From the NCBI GenBank assembly GCA_938028465.1, contig CALJAA010000197.1, positions 1-38,099 of the forward strand: a stretch of 38,099 nt of DNA, written 5' to 3'. The number at the start of each line of letters is the position of its first letter. The stretch's first letter is position 1. The translations under genes and the position numbers were made by a program. A model generated the notes under the pieces. It had not been told where the DNA came from. It saw only the letters and a program-made list of their open reading frames with translations, and searched no databases. Origin of the DNA: an uncultured Granulosicoccaceae bacterium (GTDB taxonomy: Bacteria; Pseudomonadota; Gammaproteobacteria; Granulosicoccales; Granulosicoccaceae). Below are positions 26,884 to 34,573 of this stretch, in pieces.

Positions 26884-28116
26884 ATGCAAACAACGATAGC
26901 AGATCATCTAAAAAATGATAATAGAGCGATTGCAGCGGAAGCGGTGTTGCGCAAGTGCGTGCACTGTGGTTTTTGTTTAGCTACGTGCCCCACTTATAAT
27001 TTACTTGGCGATGAGCTTGATAGCCCCAGAGGCAGAATCTATTTAATCAAGCAAGTTGTGGAAGGCCAAGTGGCCTCCGTTGATACGGCCAAGCATCTTG
27101 ATCGTTGTTTAACTTGTAGGAGTTGTGAGACCACTTGTCCATCTGGTGTTGAGTACAGTCACTTGCTAGAGCAGGGCAAATCACTGGTAGAAGAAACTCA
27201 ATCACGCCCGATCAAATATAAGTTGATTAAAAAAATGGTGTTGGCGTTTTTGCCGCATCCTAATCGTATTGGCCCACTGGTTCGATTGGGTCAGTTAGTC
27301 CGTCCCGTGCTACCAGGTTCAATGAAGTTTCGAATACCTTCGAGGCGATCATTGCCAACACTGCAAACCAGCATAGCATCGACACGTAAAATGTTGGTGC
27401 TAGATGGTTGCGTACAACCCTCTATGGCTCCGCAAAGTAATCAAGCGGCAACGCGGATATTGGCGCAATTAGGTGTTGAGCTTATTACTGTCAAACGTGC
27501 GGGGTGTTGTGGTGCAATCGAGTATCACCTTAATGAACAAGAAAGCGCCAAGGTGCAGATGCGAAAAAACATTGATGCTTGGTGGCCAGAAGTTGAAGCG
27601 GGTTGTGAGGCGATCCTAAGCACGGCCAGTGGTTGTGGCTTAATGTTGAAAGAATACAAACAAGCACTACAGGATGATCCTGATTATGCTAAAAAAGCTG
27701 AGCGTATCTCCGAGCTATCAAAAGATATCGTTGAAGTGTTAGCAGCCGAGGACCTAAGTCAATTTCATAATCGGGCGGAACGCTTTGGTAAAGTGGCATT
27801 CCATCCGCCGTGCACGTTGCAGCACGGTCAGCAGTTGCCTAACGTGACGGAAAAACTACTTCGTCAACTTGGCTTTCAATTAACTCCGATTTCTGATTCA
27901 CACCTATGTTGTGGGTCAGCGGGTACTTACTCATTGTTTCAACCTGAATTGAGCAAACAGCTACGCGATAATAAGTCTGCTGCGATCCTGGCAGGTGAAC
28001 CTGAGTTGATTGCCACGGCTAACATTGGTTGTCAGCTTCACCTTACTGCCGGCTTACAGCGCCCGGTAGTACATTGGGTGGAGCTAGTTGATCAACTCAT
28101 AGACGACGCTAGCTAG
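26884..28116 (+). CDS. glcF: Glycolate oxidase iron-sulfur subunit GlcF
   Basis: This 410-residue protein has two ferredoxin-type 4Fe-4S motifs: CVHCGFCLATCPTY (about 22-35) and CLTCRSCETTCPSG (about 75-88). Two CCG cysteine-rich domains follow (LDGCVQP with RAGCCGAIEYH, and HPPCTLQH with HLCCGSAGTYS). It passes electrons from GlcD/E toward the quinone pool at the inner membrane. It is the third gene of glcDEF; no glcC regulator, glcB or glycolate permease is in the window. The length is typical. Confidence 0.96.
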   Translation: MQTTIADHLKNDNRAIAAEAVLRKCVHCGFCLATCPTYNLLGDELDSPRGRIYLIKQVVEGQVASVDTAKHLDRCLTCRSCETTCPSGVEYSHLLEQGKSLVEETQSRPIKYKLIKKMVLAFLPHPNRIGPLVRLGQLVRPVLPGSMKFRIPSRRSLPTLQTSIASTRKMLVLDGCVQPSMAPQSNQAATRILAQLGVELITVKRAGCCGAIEYHLNEQESAKVQMRKNIDAWWPEVEAGCEAILSTASGCGLMLKEYKQALQDDPDYAKKAERISELSKDIVEVLAAEDLSQFHNRAERFGKVAFHPPCTLQHGQQLPNVTEKLLRQLGFQLTPISDSHLCCGSAGTYSLFQPELSKQLRDNKSAAILAGEPELIATANIGCQLHLTAGLQRPVVHWVELVDQLIDDAS

Positions 28117-28147
28117 CAGGGGTTTGACACCAAGCGAAGTATTGCAA

Positions 28148-28167
28148 GGCTAGCTATAGTGCTAGCC
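28148..28167. other. Hairpin downstream of glcF
   Basis: The arms GGCTAGC and GCTAGCC are perfect inverses around the loop TATAGT, 32 bp after the glcF stop. No T-run follows, so it may protect the glcDEF transcript end rather than terminate intrinsically. Confidence 0.5.
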
Positions 28168-28277
28168 GAAAATCAAAGTGCCAGCCGAATCACACTCCAC
28201 GTGGCTTATGGCAACTGTTTCTATAGATCAATAGCTGTGTGCCGACATTCTCTGCATAGAATTGAAAGGTCAGCAGT

Positions 28278-29693
28278 ATGTCTAAGCAGATTTTGGGAAG
28301 TAGCGCACATTTATGCGCAGCGCTGGTTGCAGCAACACTAACAGCTTGTGGTGGAGGCGGTGGCGGTGGATCCCCAAGCAGCCCAGCAGCTGCCATCCCA
28401 GAAGGCGATCATCTCCTCTTTGCGGTGAACAGCTTATCGGTTACCGAAACTGACGGCAGCAGTAGTGTGTCCGTTTTACGTACTGGTGATGGCGTGGGTG
28501 AGACCACTATTAATTACCTTTTTAGTGACGGCAGTGCTACCAACGGTGCTGATTTTGAAGCAAGCGATGGCGTGTTGTCGTGGGCGGACGGAGAGACAGG
28601 TGCTAAAACCATTAAGTTTGATTTGCAGCCTGATGTTGATACAGAAACCCTAGAGAACTTCGAAATAGAATTATATGGTTTAACGGGTAATGAAACCTTA
28701 AGCGGTAGTAATTCACTCAGCGTAGAAATCACTGATGCAGTTTGTCATAGAGTATCAGGTGTCATGCCCACCAATACGTCATGGGTTGAACCTTGCTACT
28801 ACCTTATCGATACGGTGACAATGACAGAACAAGCTCAGCTCAGCATAGAGCAAGGCGTCACCGTAATAGCTAACGCTAACGCGGGTATCGTGGTGGCTGA
28901 TAATGCCTCTATTTACGCGCAAGGTACTCAAGCGAAGCCAGTGAGTTTTAAGGGTTTAGCGCCCATTGCCGGTGCGTGGAGTGGTATTGCGATAAACAGC
29001 ACCAATCCGATGCAACAACTTAATCATGTTGCAATAGAGAGCGCCAATATTGGAGTGGACGTTAGCACAGGAGCACAACTAGGTTCGTTTGCCAACAATA
29101 CCCTTAGTCACACCGGTGTTGCTGCAGTACGCATTCCAAGCAATGCGATTGATTCGTTAGGTGATGGGTTGGTGTTTAACAACAATCCTGGTGGCATACG
29201 ATTGCATGCTGACAAAGTGACCAACGAGAATCCCTTAACGCTAACAGCGCAGGCAACGCATTACTCAATAGGTCGGTTGTTAATAGTTGATGGTGATTTA
29301 GTGTTAGAGCCTGGTGTTGAACTTCGATTTGCAGCTGACACATTAATGTATGTTAGCCAGAACGGCTCTGTTAATGCAGTAGGCTCGCAAGCACAGCCAA
29401 TTGCTATTAGTGGTGTTGACCCTAGGGCTGGCTTTTGGAATGGTATCCAATGGGTGTCTTCAACCTCAACTAAGAATCGCCTGTCCTACGTGACTGTAGA
29501 GCATGCTGGCGGCGATCCAGCTCGGTCGGGAAATTTGGTTATCGAGGGCAGCGGTGTCAACCTTGCCATCGATAACAGCATGATTGCCAACAGCGCAGGC
29601 TATGGCATCTATCAAGTTAGTTCCGGCTCAAACCTTACGCTAGAGACGGTGACCTATTCAAACAATAGACTAGGCGATCATTTCGTCCGCTAG
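28278..29693 (+). CDS. Calx-beta / right-handed beta-helix lipoprotein
   Basis: This 471-residue protein has a lipoprotein signal (LTAC, Cys about 24) followed by a poly-Gly linker, a style common for outer-membrane lipoproteins of marine gammaproteobacteria. A Calx-beta domain covers about 48-150 (SLSVTETDGSSSVSVLRTGD, then GADFEASDGVLSW). The remainder looks like a parallel beta-helix, with repeated short strands (AGIVVADNASIYAQGTQAKP, AWSGIAIN, FWNGIQWVSS). Two segments carry a 'GTQAKPVSFKG / GSQAQPIAISG' repeat around residues 213 and 369. Function is unassigned; adhesion or glycan binding is possible. The ATG has AAGG upstream. Confidence 0.8.
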   Translation: MSKQILGSSAHLCAALVAATLTACGGGGGGGSPSSPAAAIPEGDHLLFAVNSLSVTETDGSSSVSVLRTGDGVGETTINYLFSDGSATNGADFEASDGVLSWADGETGAKTIKFDLQPDVDTETLENFEIELYGLTGNETLSGSNSLSVEITDAVCHRVSGVMPTNTSWVEPCYYLIDTVTMTEQAQLSIEQGVTVIANANAGIVVADNASIYAQGTQAKPVSFKGLAPIAGAWSGIAINSTNPMQQLNHVAIESANIGVDVSTGAQLGSFANNTLSHTGVAAVRIPSNAIDSLGDGLVFNNNPGGIRLHADKVTNENPLTLTAQATHYSIGRLLIVDGDLVLEPGVELRFAADTLMYVSQNGSVNAVGSQAQPIAISGVDPRAGFWNGIQWVSSTSTKNRLSYVTVEHAGGDPARSGNLVIEGSGVNLAIDNSMIANSAGYGIYQVSSGSNLTLETVTYSNNRLGDHFVR

Positions 29694-29706
29694 GCATCCT
29701 TTTGCC

Positions 29707-29782
29707 CGTTAGTCATCCCGTGTCCGTTAGTCATCCTCGCGAAGGCGGGGACGACAGTTGTTATTCGCGAGAATGACTAACG
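29707..29782. repeat. REP-like palindromic repeat (cluster 2)
   Basis: The arms CGTTAGTCATCCTCGCGAA (29725-29743) and TTCGCGAGAATGACTAACG (29764-29782) are inverses with one mismatch. They enclose GGCGGGGACGACAG. A partial direct copy, CGTTAGTCATCCCG, stands at 29707. The core belongs to the same family as the other clusters and again lies in a convergent gap. Confidence 0.85.
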
Positions 29783-29809
29783 AAAGTTGCGGAAGAGCGA
29801 TTCTATACG

Positions 29810-29829
29810 AGCCAGCTTTTTAGCTGGCT
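29810..29829. terminator. Hairpin at the convergent junction
   Basis: AGCCAGCT and AGCTGGCT form a perfect 8-bp stem with a TTTT loop. It overlaps the last codons of the methyltransferase gene. Neither strand has a T-run after it, so intrinsic termination would be weak; it may act as a 3'-end stabiliser. Confidence 0.45.
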
Positions 29830-30596
29830 TCAGTTTGTGTCAATATCTGTGCGGCTTGATAACGATCTTTACACAACAACGGTAGTTTTTGCCAGAAAGG
29901 CATGACGCCTCCCCACCATGGGTGAAGGTCGTGAGATTCAATTTTGAATCCAACTCGATCGTAAATTTGTGTCCAGGCTTGTAAGCTTCGAAAACGCACA
30001 CCCTCACCAGCAGTATTAGCGCCGAGGCGTCGAGCTAGGCCAGCGATTCCTTTAGCCTTACATGAAGTAACGGCAAAGATAATACGACTGGTAGTGTCAG
30101 TTCCGATCCAGGGCTGGTAGAAATTTTCACTGACAAAAATAAAACCGTCGGGCTTTAATAGGCTTTTTGCCTTGGTTAAAGCCGTTAGTTGTGTTTGGTA
30201 GGTGTCAGATTCGGTATCGGCTATTAGGTGGTGGAGTACCGTTCTAAAAATGATGAAATCATATTTCTCATCTGAATCGAACGTAGCATCAAATGGCGCT
30301 AACACGTAATCAACCCCATCGGCTTCAACGCGTTGTTCGTTTGCATCGACACCCGGGTCGACAACCGTTATTCGCACATCTTGATCGGGGCAACTGGCCA
30401 CGACTGATTTTGCATAGGTACCGATGCCGCCGCCAATATCTAAGCCGGTTGGTGCTTTGTGACCAATGCGCTTGAGATTGTTTGCTAGTGCTACAACATC
30501 ATAGGTGGTTTCGGATGTGCTCTTAGACCATTCAATAAATTTTTCGTCTGATTCTTCTTTACGAAGCTTAGCCGTTGGATTGTTGTCAGTCGTCAT
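29820..30596 (-). CDS. Class I SAM-dependent methyltransferase
   Basis: This protein of about 258 residues has the Rossmann methyltransferase fold. Motif I is GLDIGGGIGTYAKSVV, the acidic strand-2 end is VVDPG, and the strand-4 region is YDFIIFRTVLHHL. SLLKPDGFIFVSENFY follows, as in methyltransferase 11/12 families. Substrate is not evident. The start is uncertain: ATG at 30596 gives MTTDNNPTAK, with in-frame alternatives at 30614 (ATG) and 30620 (TTG). None has a clear Shine-Dalgarno. It is a single gene on the minus strand with no operon partner, so context gives no clue to the target. Confidence 0.8.
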   Translation of the reverse strand: MTTDNNPTAKLRKEESDEKFIEWSKSTSETTYDVVALANNLKRIGHKAPTGLDIGGGIGTYAKSVVASCPDQDVRITVVDPGVDANEQRVEADGVDYVLAPFDATFDSDEKYDFIIFRTVLHHLIADTESDTYQTQLTALTKAKSLLKPDGFIFVSENFYQPWIGTDTTSRIIFAVTSCKAKGIAGLARRLGANTAGEGVRFRSLQAWTQIYDRVGFKIESHDLHPWWGGVMPFWQKLPLLCKDRYQAAQILTQTEAS

Positions 30597-31138
30597 TGTT
30601 GTTGGCCATGTCATTTGCAAAGTTCATTTTGCAAATTCTTTTATTAGATTGGATGCAGTTTAATGCGTATAAACGTGTTTGACTGTGTCAACTGATTCTT
30701 GAAGAACTACCTAATGGAGCTGCGCCGAATTTGTTAAATGGATCAAACTTTGTCGCTAAATGCATTTTACATCGGTTTGTTGGGGATTAGCATATTTGGC
30801 GAAGAATTCACTCAGTTTTGGCGAACAATTCACTCAGTGGTAACCAAACAGGCATCGCCGCACGGCCAATATGTTGATTAAGCGCTCCTAGCGAGCAGTG
30901 AAATTGAACCAATGGCGTTAAAACCCGTGATTTCGCTCTCTATTGGCGTGTGCGCCATGCACAGCCGATTCGTGCGCTTTGTCTTCAATCTGTACCAAGA
31001 CTAGCCAATTGGCTAAATTAGATGCAGCTATGAGAACCAGTTAGCGATAGGCTCGAAAATCCCATGCTAACGTTCGCTCCATGATGATCAAGCACACCGC
31101 TGATCAATAACTGCAATAACTGCATTTCTGGAGCTACA
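30597..31138. other. Gene-poor region with short repeats
   Basis: I find no convincing gene in this stretch of about 540 bp. It contains the two-copy 21-bp direct repeat at 30795-30837, a perfect 14-bp palindrome TAGCCAATTGGCTA at 31002-31015, and a small hairpin TGGCG-TGTG-CGCCA near 30944. Just upstream of the next gene is a short tandem repeat, ATAACTGCA. The 3' part should contain the promoter of the RMF-like gene. The middle may be a decayed mobile-element end. Confidence 0.5.
30795..30837. repeat. Two-copy 21-bp direct repeat, possible IS21-type end
   Basis: The first copy starts TTTGGCGAAGAATTC and the second TTTGGCGAACAATTC; both end in ACTCAG. They differ at one base and repeat with a 22-bp period. 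Repeated TGGCGAA-AATTCACT blocks at element ends are a feature I associate with IS21-family transposons. No transposase gene is nearby, so this is at most a relic. Confidence 0.45.
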
Positions 31139-31357
31139 ATGAAGCGCACCTTTGATTTTGTTGGCCTTAATTCGGTCATTTCCGAGGCTTACAAACCACT
31201 GCATCACGTTACCCCGGCGATAGCCCGAAAGGCTGGAATGGAAGCTGGTATCAAGGGAACGACGCCAAGTAATTGTCATCACTCATATTTCGCTAATAAC
31301 GAACTAGAGAAAGAGTGGTATCGCGGCTACCGCATGGGTAAGCAAAATCGCGAATAA
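31139..31357 (+). CDS. RMF-like small protein (ribosome modulation factor family candidate)
   Basis: This basic 72-residue protein has a good ribosome binding site (GGAG, 6-nt spacing). The C-terminal part resembles ribosome modulation factor: AGMEAGIKG (about 32-40) matches E. coli RMF GYQAGIAG. Cys46 takes the place of the CPY Cys, and EWYRGYRMG (about 59-67) matches QWLGGWREA. The Cys-to-Trp spacing is 3 residues longer than in RMF, and there is an N-terminal extension of about 15-20 residues. If it is a true RMF homologue it would dimerise or inactivate ribosomes in stationary phase. A related but distinct small protein is possible. Confidence 0.55.
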   Translation: MKRTFDFVGLNSVISEAYKPLHHVTPAIARKAGMEAGIKGTTPSNCHHSYFANNELEKEWYRGYRMGKQNRE

Positions 31358-31424
31358 AAGATAAATCTGTTGCGGAATACCCATGTTGGTAGTCTCAGCA
31401 ACGATCTAACGGTAAAATAGCGGC

Positions 31425-31775
31425 ATGGATTGCCGCGAAATTGATGACCAAGCACTGTGTGCTGTAGCCGACCCAATGATGAACGACATCATGCGAGGTC
31501 TTTCCCACAGAAACTTCAATCTGCATAGTCAGCATTTCTCGCTGCACTTAAAAAACTACATATCTGAAGAACAATTCAAGCTCGATTGTGATCGATGGCT
31601 AGGTAAGTGGGGTCGCCCAACAGAGCGCAGATTGATTTGTATCTTCAGAAAACCCAAAGCATTTACCTTAGTTTGGGATCAGTCTTTTTCAGATGCTGAC
31701 GAAGAGGTTATGGCTATGGCAACTGTCGCCGTTAAGGGTGGCAGGTACTTTATTGATCAATTCATGCTCTACTAA
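31425..31775 (+). CDS. Unidentified 116-residue protein
   Basis: This soluble protein has no signal peptide. Features are a His-rich segment at about 28-43 (HRNFNLHSQHFSLHLK), a Trp/Arg-rich middle (DRWLGKWGRPTERRLICIFRKP), and a C-terminal stretch VAVKGGRYFIDQFMLY. I do not recognise a family. The N-terminus is uncertain: the ATG at 31425 has no clear Shine-Dalgarno, and Met codons occur again at residues 18-19. TAAAAT at 31413-31418 is too close to the start codon to serve as a normal -10. Confidence 0.6.
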   Translation: MDCREIDDQALCAVADPMMNDIMRGLSHRNFNLHSQHFSLHLKNYISEEQFKLDCDRWLGKWGRPTERRLICIFRKPKAFTLVWDQSFSDADEEVMAMATVAVKGGRYFIDQFMLY

Positions 31776-31841
31776 CCCTCCAAGATCCGCGCATTTACAA
31801 AGCTTTACAGTGAAAACTGGCCTTTAGCCGATGTGTCGTTG

Positions 31842-31855
31842 TGTCTCCTGAGACA
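31842..31855. promoter_or_regulatory. Perfect 14-bp palindrome upstream of the HhH protein gene
   Basis: TGTCTC-CT-GAGACA lies 29 bp before the start codon of the ComEA-like gene at 31885. It could be an operator or a leader hairpin. No matching consensus is known to me. Confidence 0.35.
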
Positions 31856-31884
31856 ATTGCAGTGCACAACAACAGGACAACTAA

Positions 31885-32397
31885 ATGAAATTGCTTACTA
31901 TGCGTACACTGATTATTGCAGCGTGCTCGCTACTATTATCAACAGCCTTATACGCTGCTGAGATGGTCAACATCAACAAAGCTGACGCAGCCGCGATCCA
32001 GCAAAACCTAGTGGGAATCGGCCCAGTCAAAGCGGAAGCAATTGTTAGCTACCGAAAGAAGAACGGTAAGTTTAAGAGTGTTGCTGACTTGCAAAACGTT
32101 AAAGGTCTAGGCCCGGCGTTACTCAAAAAGAACAAGCGCTATCTCTCTACGAGCAAAGGCGCTGTGAAGGGTGATGCTAAGAAGTATGCTGCCGCTAAAA
32201 AGCAGGCTTCATCAAAGGCCTCAACTACGACTAAGAAGCCGGCAAAGAAAGACAAAAAAACGAACACTAAGAAAGACAAGCCAGTCAAGAAAGATTCAAC
32301 CAAAAAGAAGCCAGCCAAGAAAGAAACTAAGCCTAAGAAAAAGCCAGCAAAGAAAGACGCTAAGCCTAAGAAGAAAAAGAAGAAGCCTGCTAGTTGA
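31885..32397 (+). CDS. Secreted ComEA-like helix-hairpin-helix protein with a Lys-rich tail
   Basis: This 170-residue protein starts with a signal peptide (hydrophobic at about 8-22, cleavage near LYAAE). A ComEA-type HhH domain covers about 28-90, with VNINKADAAAIQQNLVGIGPVKAEAIVSYRKKNG and LQNVKGLGPALLKKNK. Such domains bind DNA non-specifically in the periplasm, as in natural-competence DNA uptake. The rest (about 92-170) is an extremely basic Lys/Ala/Pro tail of PAKK-type repeats resembling histone H1 or AlgP-like tails. The ribosome binding site is AGGA. A strong terminator follows. Normal ComEA proteins lack this tail, which could add DNA or polyanion binding. Confidence 0.85.
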   Translation: MKLLTMRTLIIAACSLLLSTALYAAEMVNINKADAAAIQQNLVGIGPVKAEAIVSYRKKNGKFKSVADLQNVKGLGPALLKKNKRYLSTSKGAVKGDAKKYAAAKKQASSKASTTTKKPAKKDKKTNTKKDKPVKKDSTKKKPAKKETKPKKKPAKKDAKPKKKKKKPAS

Positions 32398-32421
32398 TTT
32401 AGTTCGAATAACGAAAGTAAT

Positions 32422-32460
32422 AAAGCCGGCATACCATATTAGGTACGCCGGCTTTTTTTT
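32422..32460 (+). terminator. Rho-independent terminator of the ComEA-like gene
   Basis: A stem AAAGCCGGC-A-TACC pairs with GGTA-C-GCCGGCTTT (one A-C mismatch) around loop ATATTA, followed by TTTTTTTT. It starts 25 bp after the stop codon. Confidence 0.93.
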
Positions 32461-32565
32461 GCCTATGCATTTCGTATTGGTAGAAACTTGAACTTAACAT
32501 TACAGCGGATGTTAGAGCATATCGAAACTAGACCTTCCCAACTCCGACCAAATCTCACTATTTAT

Positions 32566-32673
32566 TGTCATCCCCGCGATGGCGGGGATCCATGTTAGAT
32601 GTCTCTATACAATGCAATAAGAATGGGAGTAATGGATCCCGGAACGCCGGATCCCCGCCTTCGCGGGGATGAC
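32566..32673. repeat. REP-like repeat pair in inverted orientation (cluster 3)
   Basis: TGTCATCCCCGCGATGGCGG (32566-32585, continuing GGATCC) and its near-inverse GATCCCCGCCTTCGCGGGGA (ending ATGACA at 32673) flank about 56 bp. The result is a 108-bp unit with terminal inverted repeats of about 26 bp. Each arm is itself a palindrome. It resembles a small MITE or BIME. It lies between convergent genes. Confidence 0.88.
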
Positions 32674-32722
32674 AGCAGTGGGTCTAAGGTAATGTAAGGT
32701 CTACATCTTAATTAATGCTGTA

Positions 32723-34375
32723 TTAGTCGCCAGGATTAACTGCTCTAATGGGAGCTAGCACAGCCGTGCCGAAGGTACTGGGGTCTTGCCAGCTTGTGTC
32801 AGTACCGGGAGTTGCAAACCAACCCCATTTAGCATCTCTATCTCCACCATTATTATCATCATTTACTTGAATGTCGAAACCAAACAGTTGCTCTGGGCGT
32901 AGGCCAATTGAATTCAAGTTCACCTTGAATTCGTATACCGTGCGGGTAGAGCCAGGCATTTCCATACCGGCACTACTGCTGTACGTAACACGCATGCCTT
33001 GTGCTGAGTTAAAGCCGACTAACTGTTTGTTGCTAGCGGTGTTGTCGTAGCTAAATAACTGTTGAAAGTCATCGCTACCGTAGTTACTGGCTTTGTCGTT
33101 ACCAATATCGAAATACAGCTCGGCGGTGTCATCTTCCCAGATATTGGTTGAATCATTGAATATCTCAAAAAATGGTTCATTGTAAATAACCGCTAAGATG
33201 TACAGATCAGTGCCGTCGTGCTTAGCACGCCAATAACTGTAGTTGTAGTAGGGTCGATTTGGATCATCGAAAAGACCATCAACGTCAATCATCAGGTGAT
33301 CAATGTTTAGGTAGTTGCCTTTATTATCGGCTCGAGTTGAGCCACGCCATTCGCTCCAACCATACGCTCCATCAATATTTGGGCGTACTAAAGAGTATGG
33401 GATGCCCACTATGGCATTCTCTTGGTCGTCCTCGATACCGTTTCCATTGTCGTCAGTGTCTTCGTTATCACCAATTCCGTCACCATCTAAATCGTTGTGC
33501 TCTGCTTGGTTATATGGAAATGCATCTTCTAAGTCACGTATGCCATCGCCATCCGAATCTTCATTACCCGTGATGTTGGGATTGTTTGGCTGCGGATCTT
33601 CTAAATCAATGGTGCCGTCGCCGTCATCATCTAAATCGACTGAGTTACCCAGGCCATCTAGGTCAAGATCGAGGCTCTCGTTAGCGTCCAGAGGAAACTT
33701 GTCATCCGTATCGACGATCAAATCATTGTCGTCGTCATAGTCAAGGTTATTGCCAATACCGTCACCATCCGTATCCACTGATTCATTTGCATCAAGAGGG
33801 AAGGCGTCATAGATGTCAGGCACGCCATCGTTATCGTCGTCCGAATCTGATGCATCAGCTATTCCGTCGCTATCAAAATCTTCGCTGACGCCCAATGGTG
33901 CGCTGCCGCGTTCGATTTCGGCGATATTAGAAAAACCATCGCTATCATCGTCAAACGAGGTATCAAATGCCTGGGGAGGTAGCGAAAAAGCCATACTATC
34001 TGCATCGGTCGTAAATGAAGATTCAGCTGCCGCTAATATCAAGTTATCTGAGCTTCGTCGTACAGCAAAAAAGATCGGGAAGTTACGTCCCTTAGGAAGG
34101 GTGGAATCCATATAGTAGGTAAAATTATCTTTCGACATTTTTTGCGTCCCGCCGGCAACGGTAACATCGACATCAATGGGTATGCCCAAGTTTTGCATGC
34201 GCAGCGGCAAGGCAACAGTTAGCATCACTGTAGATTGTGGCCCTTGCGCTGCTGGGTCGTTTGCTCTTGTTTCCCCGCCTGAGCCGCCTGAGCTACAGGC
34301 TTGCATGCTCAGCACAATTGATAGAACACTGGCTGCTAGTAATTTTTTTCTGATTGTTGTTCCAGATAGGTTCAT
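32723..34375 (-). CDS. Lipoprotein with thrombospondin type-3 repeats and a CBM9-like domain
   Basis: This 550-residue protein has a signal and lipobox (SMQAC, then SSGGSGG linker). Residues about 150-320 form a run of Asp-rich thrombospondin type-3 repeats (DSDGIADASDSDDDNDGVPD and similar), which bind Ca2+ and give a rigid stalk. The C-terminal part (about 330-545) resembles the family 9 carbohydrate-binding domain (DTAELYFDIGNDK, YEFKVNLNSIGL, FDIQVNDDN). The preferred start ATG at 34375 has AGAGGA at 7-nt spacing; an upstream in-frame start at 34429 would add 18 residues without a signal-like character. It may hold xylan or another glycan at the cell surface for the nearby xylanase. Confidence 0.85.
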   Translation of the reverse strand: MNLSGTTIRKKLLAASVLSIVLSMQACSSGGSGGETRANDPAAQGPQSTVMLTVALPLRMQNLGIPIDVDVTVAGGTQKMSKDNFTYYMDSTLPKGRNFPIFFAVRRSSDNLILAAAESSFTTDADSMAFSLPPQAFDTSFDDDSDGFSNIAEIERGSAPLGVSEDFDSDGIADASDSDDDNDGVPDIYDAFPLDANESVDTDGDGIGNNLDYDDDNDLIVDTDDKFPLDANESLDLDLDGLGNSVDLDDDGDGTIDLEDPQPNNPNITGNEDSDGDGIRDLEDAFPYNQAEHNDLDGDGIGDNEDTDDNGNGIEDDQENAIVGIPYSLVRPNIDGAYGWSEWRGSTRADNKGNYLNIDHLMIDVDGLFDDPNRPYYNYSYWRAKHDGTDLYILAVIYNEPFFEIFNDSTNIWEDDTAELYFDIGNDKASNYGSDDFQQLFSYDNTASNKQLVGFNSAQGMRVTYSSSAGMEMPGSTRTVYEFKVNLNSIGLRPEQLFGFDIQVNDDNNGGDRDAKWGWFATPGTDTSWQDPSTFGTAVLAPIRAVNPGD

Positions 34376-34573
34376 GATTGAATCCTCTGATTTCCTGTTT
34401 GTGTAGGTGCAGACGTAGTGTGAGGCCACCTGGCGTATTACAGTGATGAAATACCACCTCTGAAGTTAGGTAATTATCCCGTTGCCATTAAATTTTTAGT
34501 GAGTTGGCTTTTGTCGGACAAATACCGATCAATTGGCTAAACTAAGAAATTGAATTTAGGGAAACTGTAAGAC

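Noticed and set aside
28124..28160. TTGACA / TATAGT promoter after glcF
   Set aside because: The hexamers are about 25 bp apart and TATAGT is the loop of a hairpin.
32139..32432. Phe/Leu-rich minus-strand frame opposite the ComEA-like tail
   Set aside because: It is the antisense of AAG/AAA Lys codons and covers the terminator region; it has no start context.
33259..34115. Ser-rich plus-strand frames opposite the thrombospondin-3 repeats
   Set aside because: They are antisense shadows of Asp codons (GAT/ATC); the minus-strand lipoprotein is well supported.
31006..34541. Shared 12-mer CAATTGGCTAAA upstream of the RMF-like gene (31006) and dsbB (34530)
   Set aside because: Many chance 12-mer matches are expected within 38 kb, and nothing else around the two sites is similar.
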